DNA of 64,000 nucleotides from Paenibacillus sp. SY21-1 (GCF_005222705.1 NZ_STGF01000026.1:52350-116349), one strand, 5' to 3'; counted from the first letter of the stretch, positions 9,381 to 18,470 are shown. The notes: generated from the letters alone by a model not told the origin. Made by a program: numbers and translations.

Positions 9381-10631
9381 CTATTTTTCCATCTCGGCTC
9401 TGATCTTGTCCAACAGAGCTTTTGCGGTATCCTTTCCGTCTACATTAATGCGCGGGAGCTTGGCGGGATTGGAGCTCTTTTGAATAATTCCGGGAGTAAC
9501 GGTATACATGAGGGAGTAGCGCGCCGCTGTCGCCCGGTTGATCACGGTGCTGTTGTAGCTTCCGAATGGATACGAGAGCGCGAACACCTTATTGCCGACA
9601 TGCTGCTCGATCAGCGACCTGGATTTTCTTAAATCGTCATAGATCCGCTTCTCGTAAGCGAATTTGTTCTCGGGCTTTCCATTAATCTGCAGCGCATAGG
9701 TAAGCGCCGGCTTGGCGCCCCATTGGGTCTTCCCGTAGTAATGCAGATTATCCGTGTGGCTTTGGATGTCGATAAAGCCGGATTGGTACATTTCAGAAGC
9801 TTGCTCCCAAGAGAAATGCGGTATGGCTCCAAGGGTTTGGCCCCGATAGGAGGTGACGGCAAACAGACTGGCGTAGACGCGCTCCTGAAGCAGAACGGGG
9901 TAAGCCAGATCAAAGCTGCTTTCATAACCGTCGTCAATGGTAATGAGCACCGATTTCTCGGGCAGCTTCACCCGTTGATCTCCTTTCAGAAAGGCCAGCA
10001 AATCCTGCTGCCGGATCGCTGCGAAGCCTGCCGCCTTCAACGCTCGGAGCTGGCTGCGGAATTCGTCGCGGTGTACAACAACGCTGCTTGTCTTGCTCTT
10101 GTCCGTCGTAAAATGGTGATACATAAGCGCCACAATCGTCGGAGTTGAGCTAAGCTTGGGCTGATAGGACCCGAGCGCGTCATGCCGGAAGCCTAGCAAC
10201 TTGCCTGAAGCGTCAAAGAACACAAGCATATAATAGAAGCTCGCCGGTGAATCGCCGCTTAATAGAGTGCTTCCGTTTGGGACAAGCTTATAGTTATACC
10301 AGCTTTTTCGCGAATCGGCGTCGTCTCCTGTCCCCATCGCCTTGAGCTTGTATTTCAACAGAAACAACGATTGATTCGTCGTGCCGCCGCGCAGTTGGTC
10401 GACTGCCTTTACATACAGCTCGCGGTTGTCAAAGGAACGGAGTGCGACCGAGGCATATTTGGACAAGGAGGCATCCAGGGCGCCGCGCTCGATGACTACA
10501 TCGATCTCGCCATAGGCCGGCCTGAATATATCGATTCCGTCGCTACCGGCAGACACTCGCCCGCCAGGAAGCGCGATGACCCACAATAGAGAAGCTATAA
10601 TAGCAGTCAACAGGTAGTTGTGTCGATGCAT
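9381..10631 (-). CDS. polysaccharide deacetylase family protein (CE4/NodB fold)
   Basis: A 416-residue exported protein: signal sequence in residues 1-28 (LLTAIIASLLWVIALPGG, then VSAGS), a beta-rich N-terminal domain of about 140 residues, then a NodB/CE4 domain. Visible motifs are VALMYHHFT, LITIDDGYESS (metal-binding Asp-Asp) and IDIQSHTDNLHYY (the His of motif 2). Family members remove N- or O-acetyl groups from cell-wall or capsule polymers. Start ATG 10631 follows GGGGGTC; the TTG at 10643 would add four residues. No partner gene is adjacent; divergent from qoxA. Confidence 0.85.
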   Translation of the reverse strand: MHRHNYLLTAIIASLLWVIALPGGRVSAGSDGIDIFRPAYGEIDVVIERGALDASLSKYASVALRSFDNRELYVKAVDQLRGGTTNQSLFLLKYKLKAMGTGDDADSRKSWYNYKLVPNGSTLLSGDSPASFYYMLVFFDASGKLLGFRHDALGSYQPKLSSTPTIVALMYHHFTTDKSKTSSVVVHRDEFRSQLRALKAAGFAAIRQQDLLAFLKGDQRVKLPEKSVLITIDDGYESSFDLAYPVLLQERVYASLFAVTSYRGQTLGAIPHFSWEQASEMYQSGFIDIQSHTDNLHYYGKTQWGAKPALTYALQINGKPENKFAYEKRIYDDLRKSRSLIEQHVGNKVFALSYPFGSYNSTVINRATAARYSLMYTVTPGIIQKSSNPAKLPRINVDGKDTAKALLDKIRAEMEK

Positions 10632-10925
10632 GATGACCCCCAAATGTTAGACAAAACGTTTAATCGGGTAAATACCATAAACTGTATCTGAACCCAAACG
10701 CCATAGGCCGATTATAGTGAAACGACTTCCTCTTTGTCTCTCTCTTACTAAACTTTTCAATGCGTTAGACGCTTTCCATGCTGGAAAAGTTTCGCTTATG
10801 GCAAAGCGGTGAACGTTTTGTTGCAAAATAAAGAAGAATTATTGACGTAATTGTTAAAGCCGCAGATATTGCGGAGCCGACCTGCTATTGTAGTCGTAAG
10901 CAGTAATTTCGAGGAGTTGAACCGA

Positions 10926-11945
10926 TTGATGAGACCGTTTATTCGTATGCTCACCCCCGTGCTTTTTTTGCTAATGGCTCTAACGCTATCCGGTTGCACC
11001 GAGAGCATGATCGTCCTTGATCCGAAGGGACCGATCGGAGAGTCTCAGAAAGACCTCATCTACATCTCCACCATTTTGTGCGCAGTGGTCATCGTGCCCG
11101 TGCTTATTCTGACGGCGTTCATCGTATGGCGCTACCGCGACAAAAAAGGAAGCAAAGCCGCCTACCAGCCTAACTGGGAGCACAGCACAAAGCTGGAAGT
11201 GACTTGGTGGAGCATACCGATTGTAATCATTCTTGCCCTGGCGATCGTAACCGTCAAATATACGTATGAGCTTGAGCCATCCAAGGCGCTGGCCTCGGAC
11301 AAGAAGCCGATTACGATACAGGTTACGTCGATGGATTGGAAATGGCTGTTCACCTACCCTGAAGAAGGGATTGCAACGGTCAACTATATTAAGTTTCCTG
11401 AGGATACGCCGATTCGCTTCCAGCTGACTTCGGACACGGCTATGAACTCCTTCTGGATTCCGCAGCTCGGCGGCCAGCTCTACTCCATGTCGGGAATGGC
11501 GATGACGCTTCACCTGCAAGCGGATGAGCCAGGCAGCTACTACGGCTCGGGCGCAAACTTCAATGGCAAGGATTTTGCCAAAATGACATTTACAGCGGAT
11601 GCGACGAGCGACGAGGATTACCTCGCATGGGTCGCAGAAGTGAAGCAGACTTCACCTGCGCTGACAAACGAAGGGTACGATCAGCTGACGGAGCCTGGTC
11701 CTTCCGATGTCCAGCAGTTTTCCAGCTTCCCGGAAGGGCTGTTTGAGCGGATTGTAAGGCAATATATCAATGGCGAAGGCGGCCCGCACGCGAACCACGG
11801 CAGCCATTCGTCGAACGCGGAAAACGGCGAATCGACAGATTCGGAAGCAACGGAGCACGACATGGATCACGAAGCTATGAACGATGAAGCGGCCAACGCC
11901 GGATCGTCAAACAGCGGAGAACACTCTTCGCACGCCGGCCATTAA
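10926..11945 (+). CDS. qoxA: cytochrome aa3 quinol oxidase subunit II
   Basis: Subunit II of the proton-pumping menaquinol oxidase. It is a lipoprotein (lipobox LSGC about residue 20) with two TM helices and a cupredoxin domain facing outside. The C-x3-C CuA ligands of cytochrome c oxidases are absent (the region reads GSGANFNGKDFAKM), which identifies the quinol-oxidising type. An unusual 45-residue His/Ser/Asn-rich tail ends the protein. TTG 10926 is nine bases after GAGGAG; ATG 10929 directly follows and is equally possible. First gene of qoxABCD, 76 bases ahead of qoxB. Confidence 0.94.
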   Translation: MMRPFIRMLTPVLFLLMALTLSGCTESMIVLDPKGPIGESQKDLIYISTILCAVVIVPVLILTAFIVWRYRDKKGSKAAYQPNWEHSTKLEVTWWSIPIVIILALAIVTVKYTYELEPSKALASDKKPITIQVTSMDWKWLFTYPEEGIATVNYIKFPEDTPIRFQLTSDTAMNSFWIPQLGGQLYSMSGMAMTLHLQADEPGSYYGSGANFNGKDFAKMTFTADATSDEDYLAWVAEVKQTSPALTNEGYDQLTEPGPSDVQQFSSFPEGLFERIVRQYINGEGGPHANHGSHSSNAENGESTDSEATEHDMDHEAMNDEAANAGSSNSGEHSSHAGH

Positions 11946-12021
11946 ACCGCTTTGGAGCTGCGGGTCCCGGAGGAATCCGGCTCGCGGCCATAGGCTTCAC
12001 ATTTAATTAGGAGGTCCCTAC

Positions 12022-13992
12022 ATGCTGGACAAAATTAAAGACTTCGCGTCCGAGTTCTTCGTTACCGGCGACCCGCTTATTCTGGGGGCTCAGGTTTCCA
12101 TCGCACTGTCGCTAGTGGCGATTATTTTTACGCTTACGTATTTCAAAAAGTGGAGATGGCTGTGGACCGAGTGGCTGACAAGCGTCGACCATAAGAAAAT
12201 CGGGATTATGTATATTATCGCATCCATTCTGATGCTGTTCCGCGGCGGCGTCGATGCGCTGCTTATGCGGATGCAGCTTGCTGCCCCGCAGCTCGAATTT
12301 CTAAATGCCGAGCACTATAACGCAATTTTCACGACGCATGGCGTCATCATGATCCTGTTCATGGCCATGCCGCTTATGTTCGGTTTGTTCAATATCGTCG
12401 TGCCGCTGCAGATTGGCGCCCGCGACGTAGCGTATCCGTTCCTGAACTCGCTCAGCTTCTGGATGTTTTTCTTCGGGGCGATGCTGTTCAACGTTTCGTT
12501 CATTATCGGCGGCTCTCCTGACGCCGGCTGGCTCGCATACCCGCCGCTATCGGAGCTGTCCGGAAGCCCTGGCCTTGGCCAAGACTTCTACATTTGGGGT
12601 ATTCAAATTTCCGGTATCGGCTCTCTCGCAACCGGCATTAACTTTGTCGTAACGATACTGAAAATGCGCGCTCCTGGCATGAAGCTGATGAAAATGCCGA
12701 TGTTCTCCTGGTCGGTGCTTTCATCCTGTGTAACGATTATGTTTGCTTTCCCTATTCTGACGGTTACCCTGTTCCTGCTGTTCCTTGACCGTTACCTCGG
12801 CGCGCACTTCTTCACGCTTGACGGCGGCGGCAATCCGATGATGTACATCAACCTCATCTGGATGTGGGGACACCCTGAAGTATATATCGTGGTATTGCCT
12901 GCGTTCGGTATTTTCTCCGAGGTCGTTGCGACCTTCTCGAAGAAAAAACTGTTTGGCTACAAATCCATGGTTTTTGCGCTTATGTCGATCAGCTTCTTCT
13001 CCTTCTTTACCTGGGCGCATCACTTCTTCACGATGGGCTCCGGCGCGAACGTCAATGCGTTCTTCGCCGTAACGACGATGCTGATTGCGATCCCGACAGG
13101 GGTCAAGGTATTCAACTGGCTGTTCACCATGTATCGTGGGCGTCTCAGCTTCCCTACGCCGATGATGTGGACCATCGCGTTTATTCCATGCTTCGTTATC
13201 GGGGGCATGACCGGCGTACTGTTGTCCGTAGCGCCTGCCGACTTCCAATTCCATAACAGCTACTTCCTGATCGCGCATTTCCATCAGGTGCTGATTGGCG
13301 GCGTCGTGTTCGGTTATTTCGCAGGTCTTTACTACTGGTGGCCAAAAATGTTCGGATTCCGTCTGCATGAGGGTCTGGGCAAATGGGCATTCTGGTTCTG
13401 GAATATCGGCTTCTACGTCTGCTTCATGCCGCAATACGTGCTTGGTCTTGACGGTATGACGCGTCGTGTGAACGAATACGATTTTGACATGGGCTGGCAG
13501 CCGCTGAACGTCGTTTCGACCGTCGGCGCCTTCCTGATGGGTCTCGCATTTATTTTCCAAGTGTGGCAAATCGCACACAGCATCAAGTTCTACAAAAAAG
13601 AAAAAGACGGCGATGCTTGGGATGGCCGTACGCTGGAATGGTCGATTCCGTCGCCTGCTCCGCTGTACAACTTTGCCCGCTTGCCACAGGTTACGGATCA
13701 GGACGACTGGTGGGAAGAGAAGCAGCGAATTGCCGCAGGCAAGCCTGCCAAACCGCTCGTACCGCTTGAACCGATCCATATGCCTAAAAACTCCGGTATT
13801 CCGTTTATTATGTCGGTGTGCTGGTTCGTAATGGGCTTTGGCTTCGTATGGGATTGGAAATGGATGATTATCCCTGGCTTCATCGGCATCGTCGCTTGTA
13901 TGCTTGCCCGTTCCTTCTCCTACAATACCGACTACTATATTCCGGTTGACGAGATCGAACGTACGGAAGCCGCATTAAGGGGGGCAAAATAA
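12022..13992 (+). CDS. qoxB: cytochrome aa3 quinol oxidase subunit I
   Basis: The 656-residue catalytic subunit, with about 14-15 TM helices, carrying low-spin haem and the haem-CuB oxygen-reduction site. Visible ligands: His in FTTHGVIMI (low-spin haem), GHPEVY (CuB His, with the Glu of the proton channel and the cross-linked Tyr), the HH pair in TWAHHFFT (CuB), and HFHQV (both haem irons). QoxB-type N- and C-terminal extensions are present. AGGAGG lies six to seven bases before ATG 12022. The stop TAA overlaps the qoxC ATG by one base, implying translational coupling. Confidence 0.97.
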   Translation: MLDKIKDFASEFFVTGDPLILGAQVSIALSLVAIIFTLTYFKKWRWLWTEWLTSVDHKKIGIMYIIASILMLFRGGVDALLMRMQLAAPQLEFLNAEHYNAIFTTHGVIMILFMAMPLMFGLFNIVVPLQIGARDVAYPFLNSLSFWMFFFGAMLFNVSFIIGGSPDAGWLAYPPLSELSGSPGLGQDFYIWGIQISGIGSLATGINFVVTILKMRAPGMKLMKMPMFSWSVLSSCVTIMFAFPILTVTLFLLFLDRYLGAHFFTLDGGGNPMMYINLIWMWGHPEVYIVVLPAFGIFSEVVATFSKKKLFGYKSMVFALMSISFFSFFTWAHHFFTMGSGANVNAFFAVTTMLIAIPTGVKVFNWLFTMYRGRLSFPTPMMWTIAFIPCFVIGGMTGVLLSVAPADFQFHNSYFLIAHFHQVLIGGVVFGYFAGLYYWWPKMFGFRLHEGLGKWAFWFWNIGFYVCFMPQYVLGLDGMTRRVNEYDFDMGWQPLNVVSTVGAFLMGLAFIFQVWQIAHSIKFYKKEKDGDAWDGRTLEWSIPSPAPLYNFARLPQVTDQDDWWEEKQRIAAGKPAKPLVPLEPIHMPKNSGIPFIMSVCWFVMGFGFVWDWKWMIIPGFIGIVACMLARSFSYNTDYYIPVDEIERTEAALRGAK

Positions 13993-14612
13993 TGGCACAC
14001 GCAACACCCGCTTCAGCCGGAGCCCATGGGCACCATGATGAGCATCATGAGCATGAACATGAGTCGATGAAGACGTTTGGCTTCTGGCTGTTCCTGATTA
14101 CCGACGTTATTTTGTTCGGCACCCTGTTCGCTACCTTTGTCGTGCTCCGCCTGAACACGGACGGCGGACCCACAGGCGCTGAATTGATTGAGCTTAACGG
14201 CATTATCTTGTCCACGTTCATCCTGCTTACGAGCAGCTTCACGAGTGGAGTCGCCGTCCTGCAGATGCACAAGGGCAATAAAAACGGGCTTATTCTCTGG
14301 CTTGCGATTACAGCGCTGCTGGGCGCATCGTTTATTTATCTCGAAGTGACCGAGTTTATCCACCTTGTTCACGAGGGAGCCAATATCGGCACAAGCGCTT
14401 ATTGGTCGGCCTTCTTTACGCTGGTAGGCACGCACGGCTTGCACGTCTCCGTTGGTCTGGTCTGGATGGTCGGACTAATGATTCAACTGAAACGCCGCGG
14501 CATAACGCCTGTCACGCAGCGCAAAGTGAACATTATCAGCTTGTACTGGCACTTTCTCGACGTTGTATGGATTTTCGTATTCACGATCGTTTACCTGATG
14601 GGGGTGATGTAG
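13992..14612 (+). CDS. qoxC: cytochrome aa3 quinol oxidase subunit III
   Basis: A 206-residue subunit III of the quinol oxidase with five predicted TM helices. It begins with a His/Glu-rich cytoplasmic tail (ten His in about 26 residues) and has the family motifs FWLFLITDVILFGTLFATF and THGLHVSVGLVWM. It stabilises subunit I and helps proton uptake, by family knowledge. Its ATG overlaps the qoxB stop by one base, and qoxD starts two bases after its stop. Confidence 0.95.
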   Translation: MAHATPASAGAHGHHDEHHEHEHESMKTFGFWLFLITDVILFGTLFATFVVLRLNTDGGPTGAELIELNGIILSTFILLTSSFTSGVAVLQMHKGNKNGLILWLAITALLGASFIYLEVTEFIHLVHEGANIGTSAYWSAFFTLVGTHGLHVSVGLVWMVGLMIQLKRRGITPVTQRKVNIISLYWHFLDVVWIFVFTIVYLMGVM

Positions 14613-14613
14613 G

Positions 14614-14961
14614 GTGGCACAGCACAATTCACATTCGAACGGCTCGGGGCACGGACATGATGAACATGCCGCGCACGGCTCGATGCGGTCCTACGTAATC
14701 GGCTTCCTCTTGTCGATCATTCTTACGATTATTCCGCTTGTTATCGTCATGAACGATATGCTGAGCAAATCGGCAACAGTTGCCGTGATCCTGATAATGG
14801 CCGTGTTCCAGTTTGTTGTCCAACTCCTCTTCTTCATGCATCTGCGCGAGGAGAAGAAGCCTCGTTACAATTTGATGGCGCTGATCTTCGGCCTCGTCAT
14901 TATGGTGACGATCGTGGCCGGCTCCATCTGGATTATGACCTATAACGCGGTTGCAACCTAG
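14614..14961 (+). CDS. qoxD: cytochrome aa3 quinol oxidase subunit IV
   Basis: A 115-residue small subunit with three TM helices, including FVVQLLFFMHLREEKKPRYN, typical of CyoD/QoxD. It probably supports assembly of the CuB centre in subunit I. Starts at GTG 14614, with GGGGGTGAT upstream overlapping the end of qoxC. The N-terminus is His-rich (seven His in about 24 residues), like QoxC and the QoxA tail. Last gene of the operon; a bidirectional terminator follows at 15051-15100. Confidence 0.94.
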   Translation: MAQHNSHSNGSGHGHDEHAAHGSMRSYVIGFLLSIILTIIPLVIVMNDMLSKSATVAVILIMAVFQFVVQLLFFMHLREEKKPRYNLMALIFGLVIMVTIVAGSIWIMTYNAVAT

Positions 14962-14990
14962 ATTTCCGAAGCTGTAGCATTTAGATAAAA

Positions 14991-15050
14991 CGCAAACGGC
15001 TTTGCAGTCCATTGGGCGGCAAAGCCAACGCTTCGCGTTGAGGTATATTT
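14991..15050. repeat. dispersed intergenic repeat, copy B (short)
   Basis: GGCTTTGC and GCAAAGCC form a perfect 8-bp inverted repeat around ATTGGGCG, followed by AACGCTTCGCGTT and GTATATTT. The order of blocks matches copy A, without the second A/T arm. It sits between qoxD and its terminator. Confidence 0.55.
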
Positions 15051-15100
15051 AAAAAAGCGATTGCTTGCATCCTTTCAAGGACGCGAGCAATCGCTTTTTT
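15051..15100. terminator. bidirectional intrinsic terminator between qoxD and the sigma operon
   Basis: Long stem AAAAAAGCGATTGCT.GC / GC.AGCAATCGCTTTTTT (15051-15067 with 15083-15100). T-tracts exist on both strands, so it can end the qox operon and the minus-strand operon that converge here. Confidence 0.92.
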
Positions 15101-15129
15101 CATTTCAAGACTTGGGACGACTAAGGTTG

Positions 15130-15819
15130 TCAGGGCTGACGCTCCACTTCCACCCCTGCCGGCACAAGCAGCGTAAGCTGGGGAGAAACCGTATCCGCAA
15201 CCAGGCCTCCGTCCTTGCGTTCAATCTTGCCGATCATCACATACATTGTCGAACCTACCGTTTTTGTTTCCAGGAGCTTGGTATCGAGCCGCTTCATTTC
15301 GTCAGCCGACCAGTAGATGACTTGTCCGAACAGATGCACCTCGCGCTTTTCGGATTCATCGACGGTAACGTTGGTCAACGACTGGACAACGATTTTATCG
15401 ACGGCGGCCGGCACTTTGACCGATCTTGCATCAACGAACAGGGAACGCTCAGTCATGTGAAGCTGTCGCTGCAATTCATCGAACAGCCCTGTAGACATCA
15501 GCAGCGCAAGCGCCAGACTGGCAGTTCCGACCACGCCTACAAAAAACACGCTAATCCAATCATAACGCACAACAATCCTTGCGCTGCCGGAAAATTTCAG
15601 GTAAAGCAGCAATTCCGCTCCAAGCAAAATAAAGACGATCGGCGCCACCCACAGCAGAACCTGATAAGCCTCCAGGTTCTGCCACAGGGAGACCGCAAGG
15701 GCTGTGCCGATCATGACCAGCGTTACACCCATGGATAAGGAGCCTACGCGCCAAGAGCGCAGGCCGGACGATTGAAGCGGAGCTTGATTGTCCGCCAACG
15801 ATTCATTCATCTGTATCAT
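15130..15819 (-). CDS. membrane protein of the ECF sigma operon, unknown function
   Basis: A 229-residue protein with three hydrophobic segments in the N-terminal half (about residues 28-46, 54-73 and 90-110) and a soluble C-terminal half of about 110 residues with alternating beta strands, likely on the outer face. No family recognised. The first ATG (15819) overlaps the stop of the upstream gene as ATGA, implying coupling; ATG 15810 is an alternative three codons in. Last gene of the four-gene sigma operon, so probably co-regulated with the sigma factor, perhaps in envelope stress. Confidence 0.75.
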   Translation of the reverse strand: MIQMNESLADNQAPLQSSGLRSWRVGSLSMGVTLVMIGTALAVSLWQNLEAYQVLLWVAPIVFILLGAELLLYLKFSGSARIVVRYDWISVFFVGVVGTASLALALLMSTGLFDELQRQLHMTERSLFVDARSVKVPAAVDKIVVQSLTNVTVDESEKREVHLFGQVIYWSADEMKRLDTKLLETKTVGSTMYVMIGKIERKDGGLVADTVSPQLTLLVPAGVEVERQP

Positions 15820-16979
15820 CCCCTCCCCCCTTCATTCGGTTTGTGCAGCTGAGGCATATCCTGCCGTTTGGATATTGGGGGCTTGCTGCCAAACACCAAA
15901 CGCAAACCAAGCACAATGAGTAAAAAAGAAATGACCACCGTTGGCAGTACGTACACGACACGCATATAGGCCTGGAAGATCATTGAGGTGAAATATTCCC
16001 TTACAAAGTCAGCAGCGACCCGATTGAGAATATAATAGATACCCAAAATGATTAAACCAAATCCGAACCATTTCTGATAAGGAACGAACTGCTCCAGCAG
16101 CGGCTCATCCCGCATCTCGTTGCGCTCGTAGCGCGCCGCTTGCGAAAGGGCGTCAAAAAATGCAAAGCACCAATAGATCGGCAGCAGAAAAAAGAACAGG
16201 GACAGCCGCAAATTATCCATAATGTAGATCGCGAGCAAAAAGCCCGCCATTAATTGCAAGCCCCTCTTTTGCAGGCCAAGATACAAATGCCCGGCCCCCG
16301 GAAAAATCGATAACGCGATAGCCAGCACCTTTTTTTTGCCCCCTGCGCTTAGATGCTCCTCCAAATCCTCGAACAACGGGCGATCTGTCAGCGGCAAGCC
16401 GGCATGCTTCGCATGAACCTGGGATATCGCATCGAACACGCTATGAATCCACAGCACAGGAAGCACCAGAAGGAAAATGAGCAGCGAGGGCGTATTCAGC
16501 GTAATGCTTAGAAATAAAATAACCGCAAACAGGCCGACGCAAGAAATCAGGTAAGTGATGCCCCGCTGCATGAGTCCAAGCGACATATGGCCAAGTCCCG
16601 GAATCAGGGATAGCAGAGTGACACGCGTCTTCTCCTGCTGCTTCTCCCATGCCATCGGAGTTGCGCGATCTGCGCCGTCGCCTTGTCCCGGATAAGGGGG
16701 AGGGACGTTAGCAGCGCCGGATTTCAGCCCCTTGCCGGATATTAAGCTGATCACCATATCCAGCATATTGATTCCCCATGCCAGAACGGCTATGAATGCC
16801 AGCATAAACATCAGGCCCTCTTCAACCCGGGAATTGCTTATCAGCAGCAAGAACAGCAAAGCGAGCGGTCCAAAAAAAGCTCCCGCATACAGCACTGCGC
16901 GCACAGGCCGCCCTAAATATCCATGCCCGACCCCGGGAATCAGCGACAAAAAGAAGGCGGCAAGCGGACTTTTATTCAT
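15816..16979 (-). CDS. multi-pass membrane protein with a three-fold PGxGHxYLG repeat
   Basis: A 387-residue, very hydrophobic protein. The segment LIPG.GHGYLG..RA occurs near residue 13 and is repeated as LIPGLGHMSLG..QRG and IFPGAGHLYLG..KRG further in. Each copy is followed by a pair of TM helices, so the protein looks like three fused TM2-like units plus a C-terminal helix pair. TM2-type domains are small membrane modules of uncertain function. ATG 16979 has AAGGAAGG eight bases upstream. It lies 34 bases after the anti-sigma gene and overlaps the next gene by four bases. Confidence 0.8.
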   Translation of the reverse strand: MNKSPLAAFFLSLIPGVGHGYLGRPVRAVLYAGAFFGPLALLFLLLISNSRVEEGLMFMLAFIAVLAWGINMLDMVISLISGKGLKSGAANVPPPYPGQGDGADRATPMAWEKQQEKTRVTLLSLIPGLGHMSLGLMQRGITYLISCVGLFAVILFLSITLNTPSLLIFLLVLPVLWIHSVFDAISQVHAKHAGLPLTDRPLFEDLEEHLSAGGKKKVLAIALSIFPGAGHLYLGLQKRGLQLMAGFLLAIYIMDNLRLSLFFFLLPIYWCFAFFDALSQAARYERNEMRDEPLLEQFVPYQKWFGFGLIILGIYYILNRVAADFVREYFTSMIFQAYMRVVYVLPTVVISFLLIVLGLRLVFGSKPPISKRQDMPQLHKPNEGGRG

Positions 16980-17013
16980 AATCGATTCCTTCCTTTCACT
17001 TGTAACTTCATCA

Positions 17014-17634
17014 TTATTTATACCTTAACGACTGCAAGCCATCCAACCACGAGCTGGTTTGTTCAACCATACGCTCCGACCATGACGGGGATGTCCACTC
17101 TCTTTCAGTGGCCGAGTCGAAAGGCTCGAGCGGCTGCAGCTCATGCTCGGAACGAGCCACCTTCTCATCATGGGCAGCCAGCCTTTGTGACAGCGCCGAG
17201 AAGCTTCCTGAGCCAAGCAATAAAAGCGTGATCGAAGCGGCGATGACGTATTGAGCGGCCGGATGCTGCAGCAAATGCCTGCGTCGGCGCATGGCTGAGG
17301 AGGTATTTATCCGCTCGGCAACGAGCCGCTGCGAATGAACAGACTGCTGTTGTCCCTCCCTGTGCAGAGCCGCGATTACTCTGTCCTCCAGAGCGCTCAT
17401 ATCGGGCTGCTGAGCATGAAGGAGGCACGGCTCTTCTTGGTCGGTCAGTTGATCTTCTAGCTGCTGCATAAAGAGCGACAGACAGCTCTCGCAGCTCGCC
17501 AGTTGCCTGTCTACCCGTTCCCGCTCCGCTTCAGACAGCTCATTACGAATATAGCCGGTCATAATCGGAGCAGATATATGGCTGTCCGGCTTGCACTCAT
17601 AAGCGTTCTCCGCCGTTTCTCTGTACTCGCTCAT
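17014..17634 (-). CDS. anti-sigma factor (degenerate zinc-finger type, one TM)
   Basis: A 206-residue protein with a cytoplasmic N-terminal anti-sigma domain: MTGYIRNELSEAERERVDRQL then C-x2-C (ASCESC). The canonical H-x3-C-x2-C zinc motif has Gln where His is expected. One TM helix lies near residues 128-150 (YVIAASITLLLLGSG), leaving a short extracellular C-terminus. It would hold the co-encoded sigma factor inactive until an envelope signal. ATG 17634 overlaps the sigma gene stop as ATGA. Assignment rests on motif and position. Confidence 0.85.
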   Translation of the reverse strand: MSEYRETAENAYECKPDSHISAPIMTGYIRNELSEAERERVDRQLASCESCLSLFMQQLEDQLTDQEEPCLLHAQQPDMSALEDRVIAALHREGQQQSVHSQRLVAERINTSSAMRRRRHLLQHPAAQYVIAASITLLLLGSGSFSALSQRLAAHDEKVARSEHELQPLEPFDSATEREWTSPSWSERMVEQTSSWLDGLQSLRYK

Positions 17635-18194
17635 TCAAAATCCTCCTTCCGCCAATGACGCTTCATCCAGTTGCGCGCCCGATACAGTCGCGATTCCACG
17701 CTTTTCAGCTCCAATCCGGTCTCCTCGGCTATCTGCTCGTACGATTTATCCTTCATATAATAGGCATTGACGACTTCGCGGTAATTGCCGGGCAGAAGCT
17801 CGATCTGCTCTCGCACGCGTTCGAGCCGTTCTTGCCGGAGCGCTACCTGCTCCGCCGCCGGGGCGGCCGCATCCATTCCCAAGCTCCGCTCGGCATAGTC
17901 CTCATCGGAGGCCCCGGTCAGCTCAACAGGCCTGCGCGCCCGGCTCCTCTTGAAATCAATGGCACGGTTGACTGCGATACGGGTCATCCACGTCTTAAGC
18001 CCTTCCAAACGGCATTCCGGAAGGGAACGATAAATAAGCAGCAGAACCTCCTGCGTCACATCCTCCGCATCATGCGGCGAATGCAGAACGGCATAGACCG
18101 TTTTATAGATATAGGAACCATAGGCTTGCACGAACGGTCGATAGTGCTCGGGCCCTCCGCTCTGTACCGCCTTGATCCAGTCCTCGTTCTGAAT
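17631..18194 (-). CDS. ECF-family RNA polymerase sigma factor
   Basis: Predicted 187-residue group 4 sigma factor. Region 2 (YIYKTVYAVL..PHDAEDVTQEVLLLIY..) recognises the -10 element and region 4 (LLPGNYREVV..KSYEQIAEETGLELKSVESRLYRAR) the -35 element. The nearest standard start, GTG 18131, would delete the first helix of region 2. In the same open frame ATT 18194 lies eight bases after a very strong AAGGAGG and gives the expected N-terminus (DWIKAV..GPEHYRPFV). No ATG, GTG or TTG exists between the upstream stop codon and 18131, so ATT is proposed. It heads the operon with its anti-sigma factor. Confidence 0.85.
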   Translation of the reverse strand: MQNEDWIKAVQSGGPEHYRPFVQAYGSYIYKTVYAVLHSPHDAEDVTQEVLLLIYRSLPECRLEGLKTWMTRIAVNRAIDFKRSRARRPVELTGASDEDYAERSLGMDAAAPAAEQVALRQERLERVREQIELLPGNYREVVNAYYMKDKSYEQIAEETGLELKSVESRLYRARNWMKRHWRKEDFE

Positions 18195-18326
18195 ATCGCT
18201 CCCCTCCTTCCCGTACCATTAGACGTCAGCCCGCCGCTCTACCCCTGCACTCAGATCAAAAAAGTTTTTAGCAAAAAAAAAGGAGCAGACAACCGGCCCC
18301 CCTCGTGCACGCAGAAACGGCAAAAG

Positions 18327-18364
18327 CCCTACCGCTCACAAATTCAGATTTGCGAACGATAGGG
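18327..18364 (-). terminator. hairpin downstream of ywhD
   Basis: A 17-bp imperfect stem with G-U pairs, CCCTATCG.. / ..CGGTAGGG, followed on the minus strand by CTTTTG. It lies about 105 bases after the ywhD stop; the weak T-tract lowers confidence. Confidence 0.5.
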
Positions 18365-18470
18365 TATGCTAAATAGGTTCAGGCAGCAGCTGACCGGTTT
18401 CGCAGAACAGCTCCGGGGTCTGCGCAACAAAATAGACCGTGCCCATGCTTCCCCTCATATTGCAGAATCT

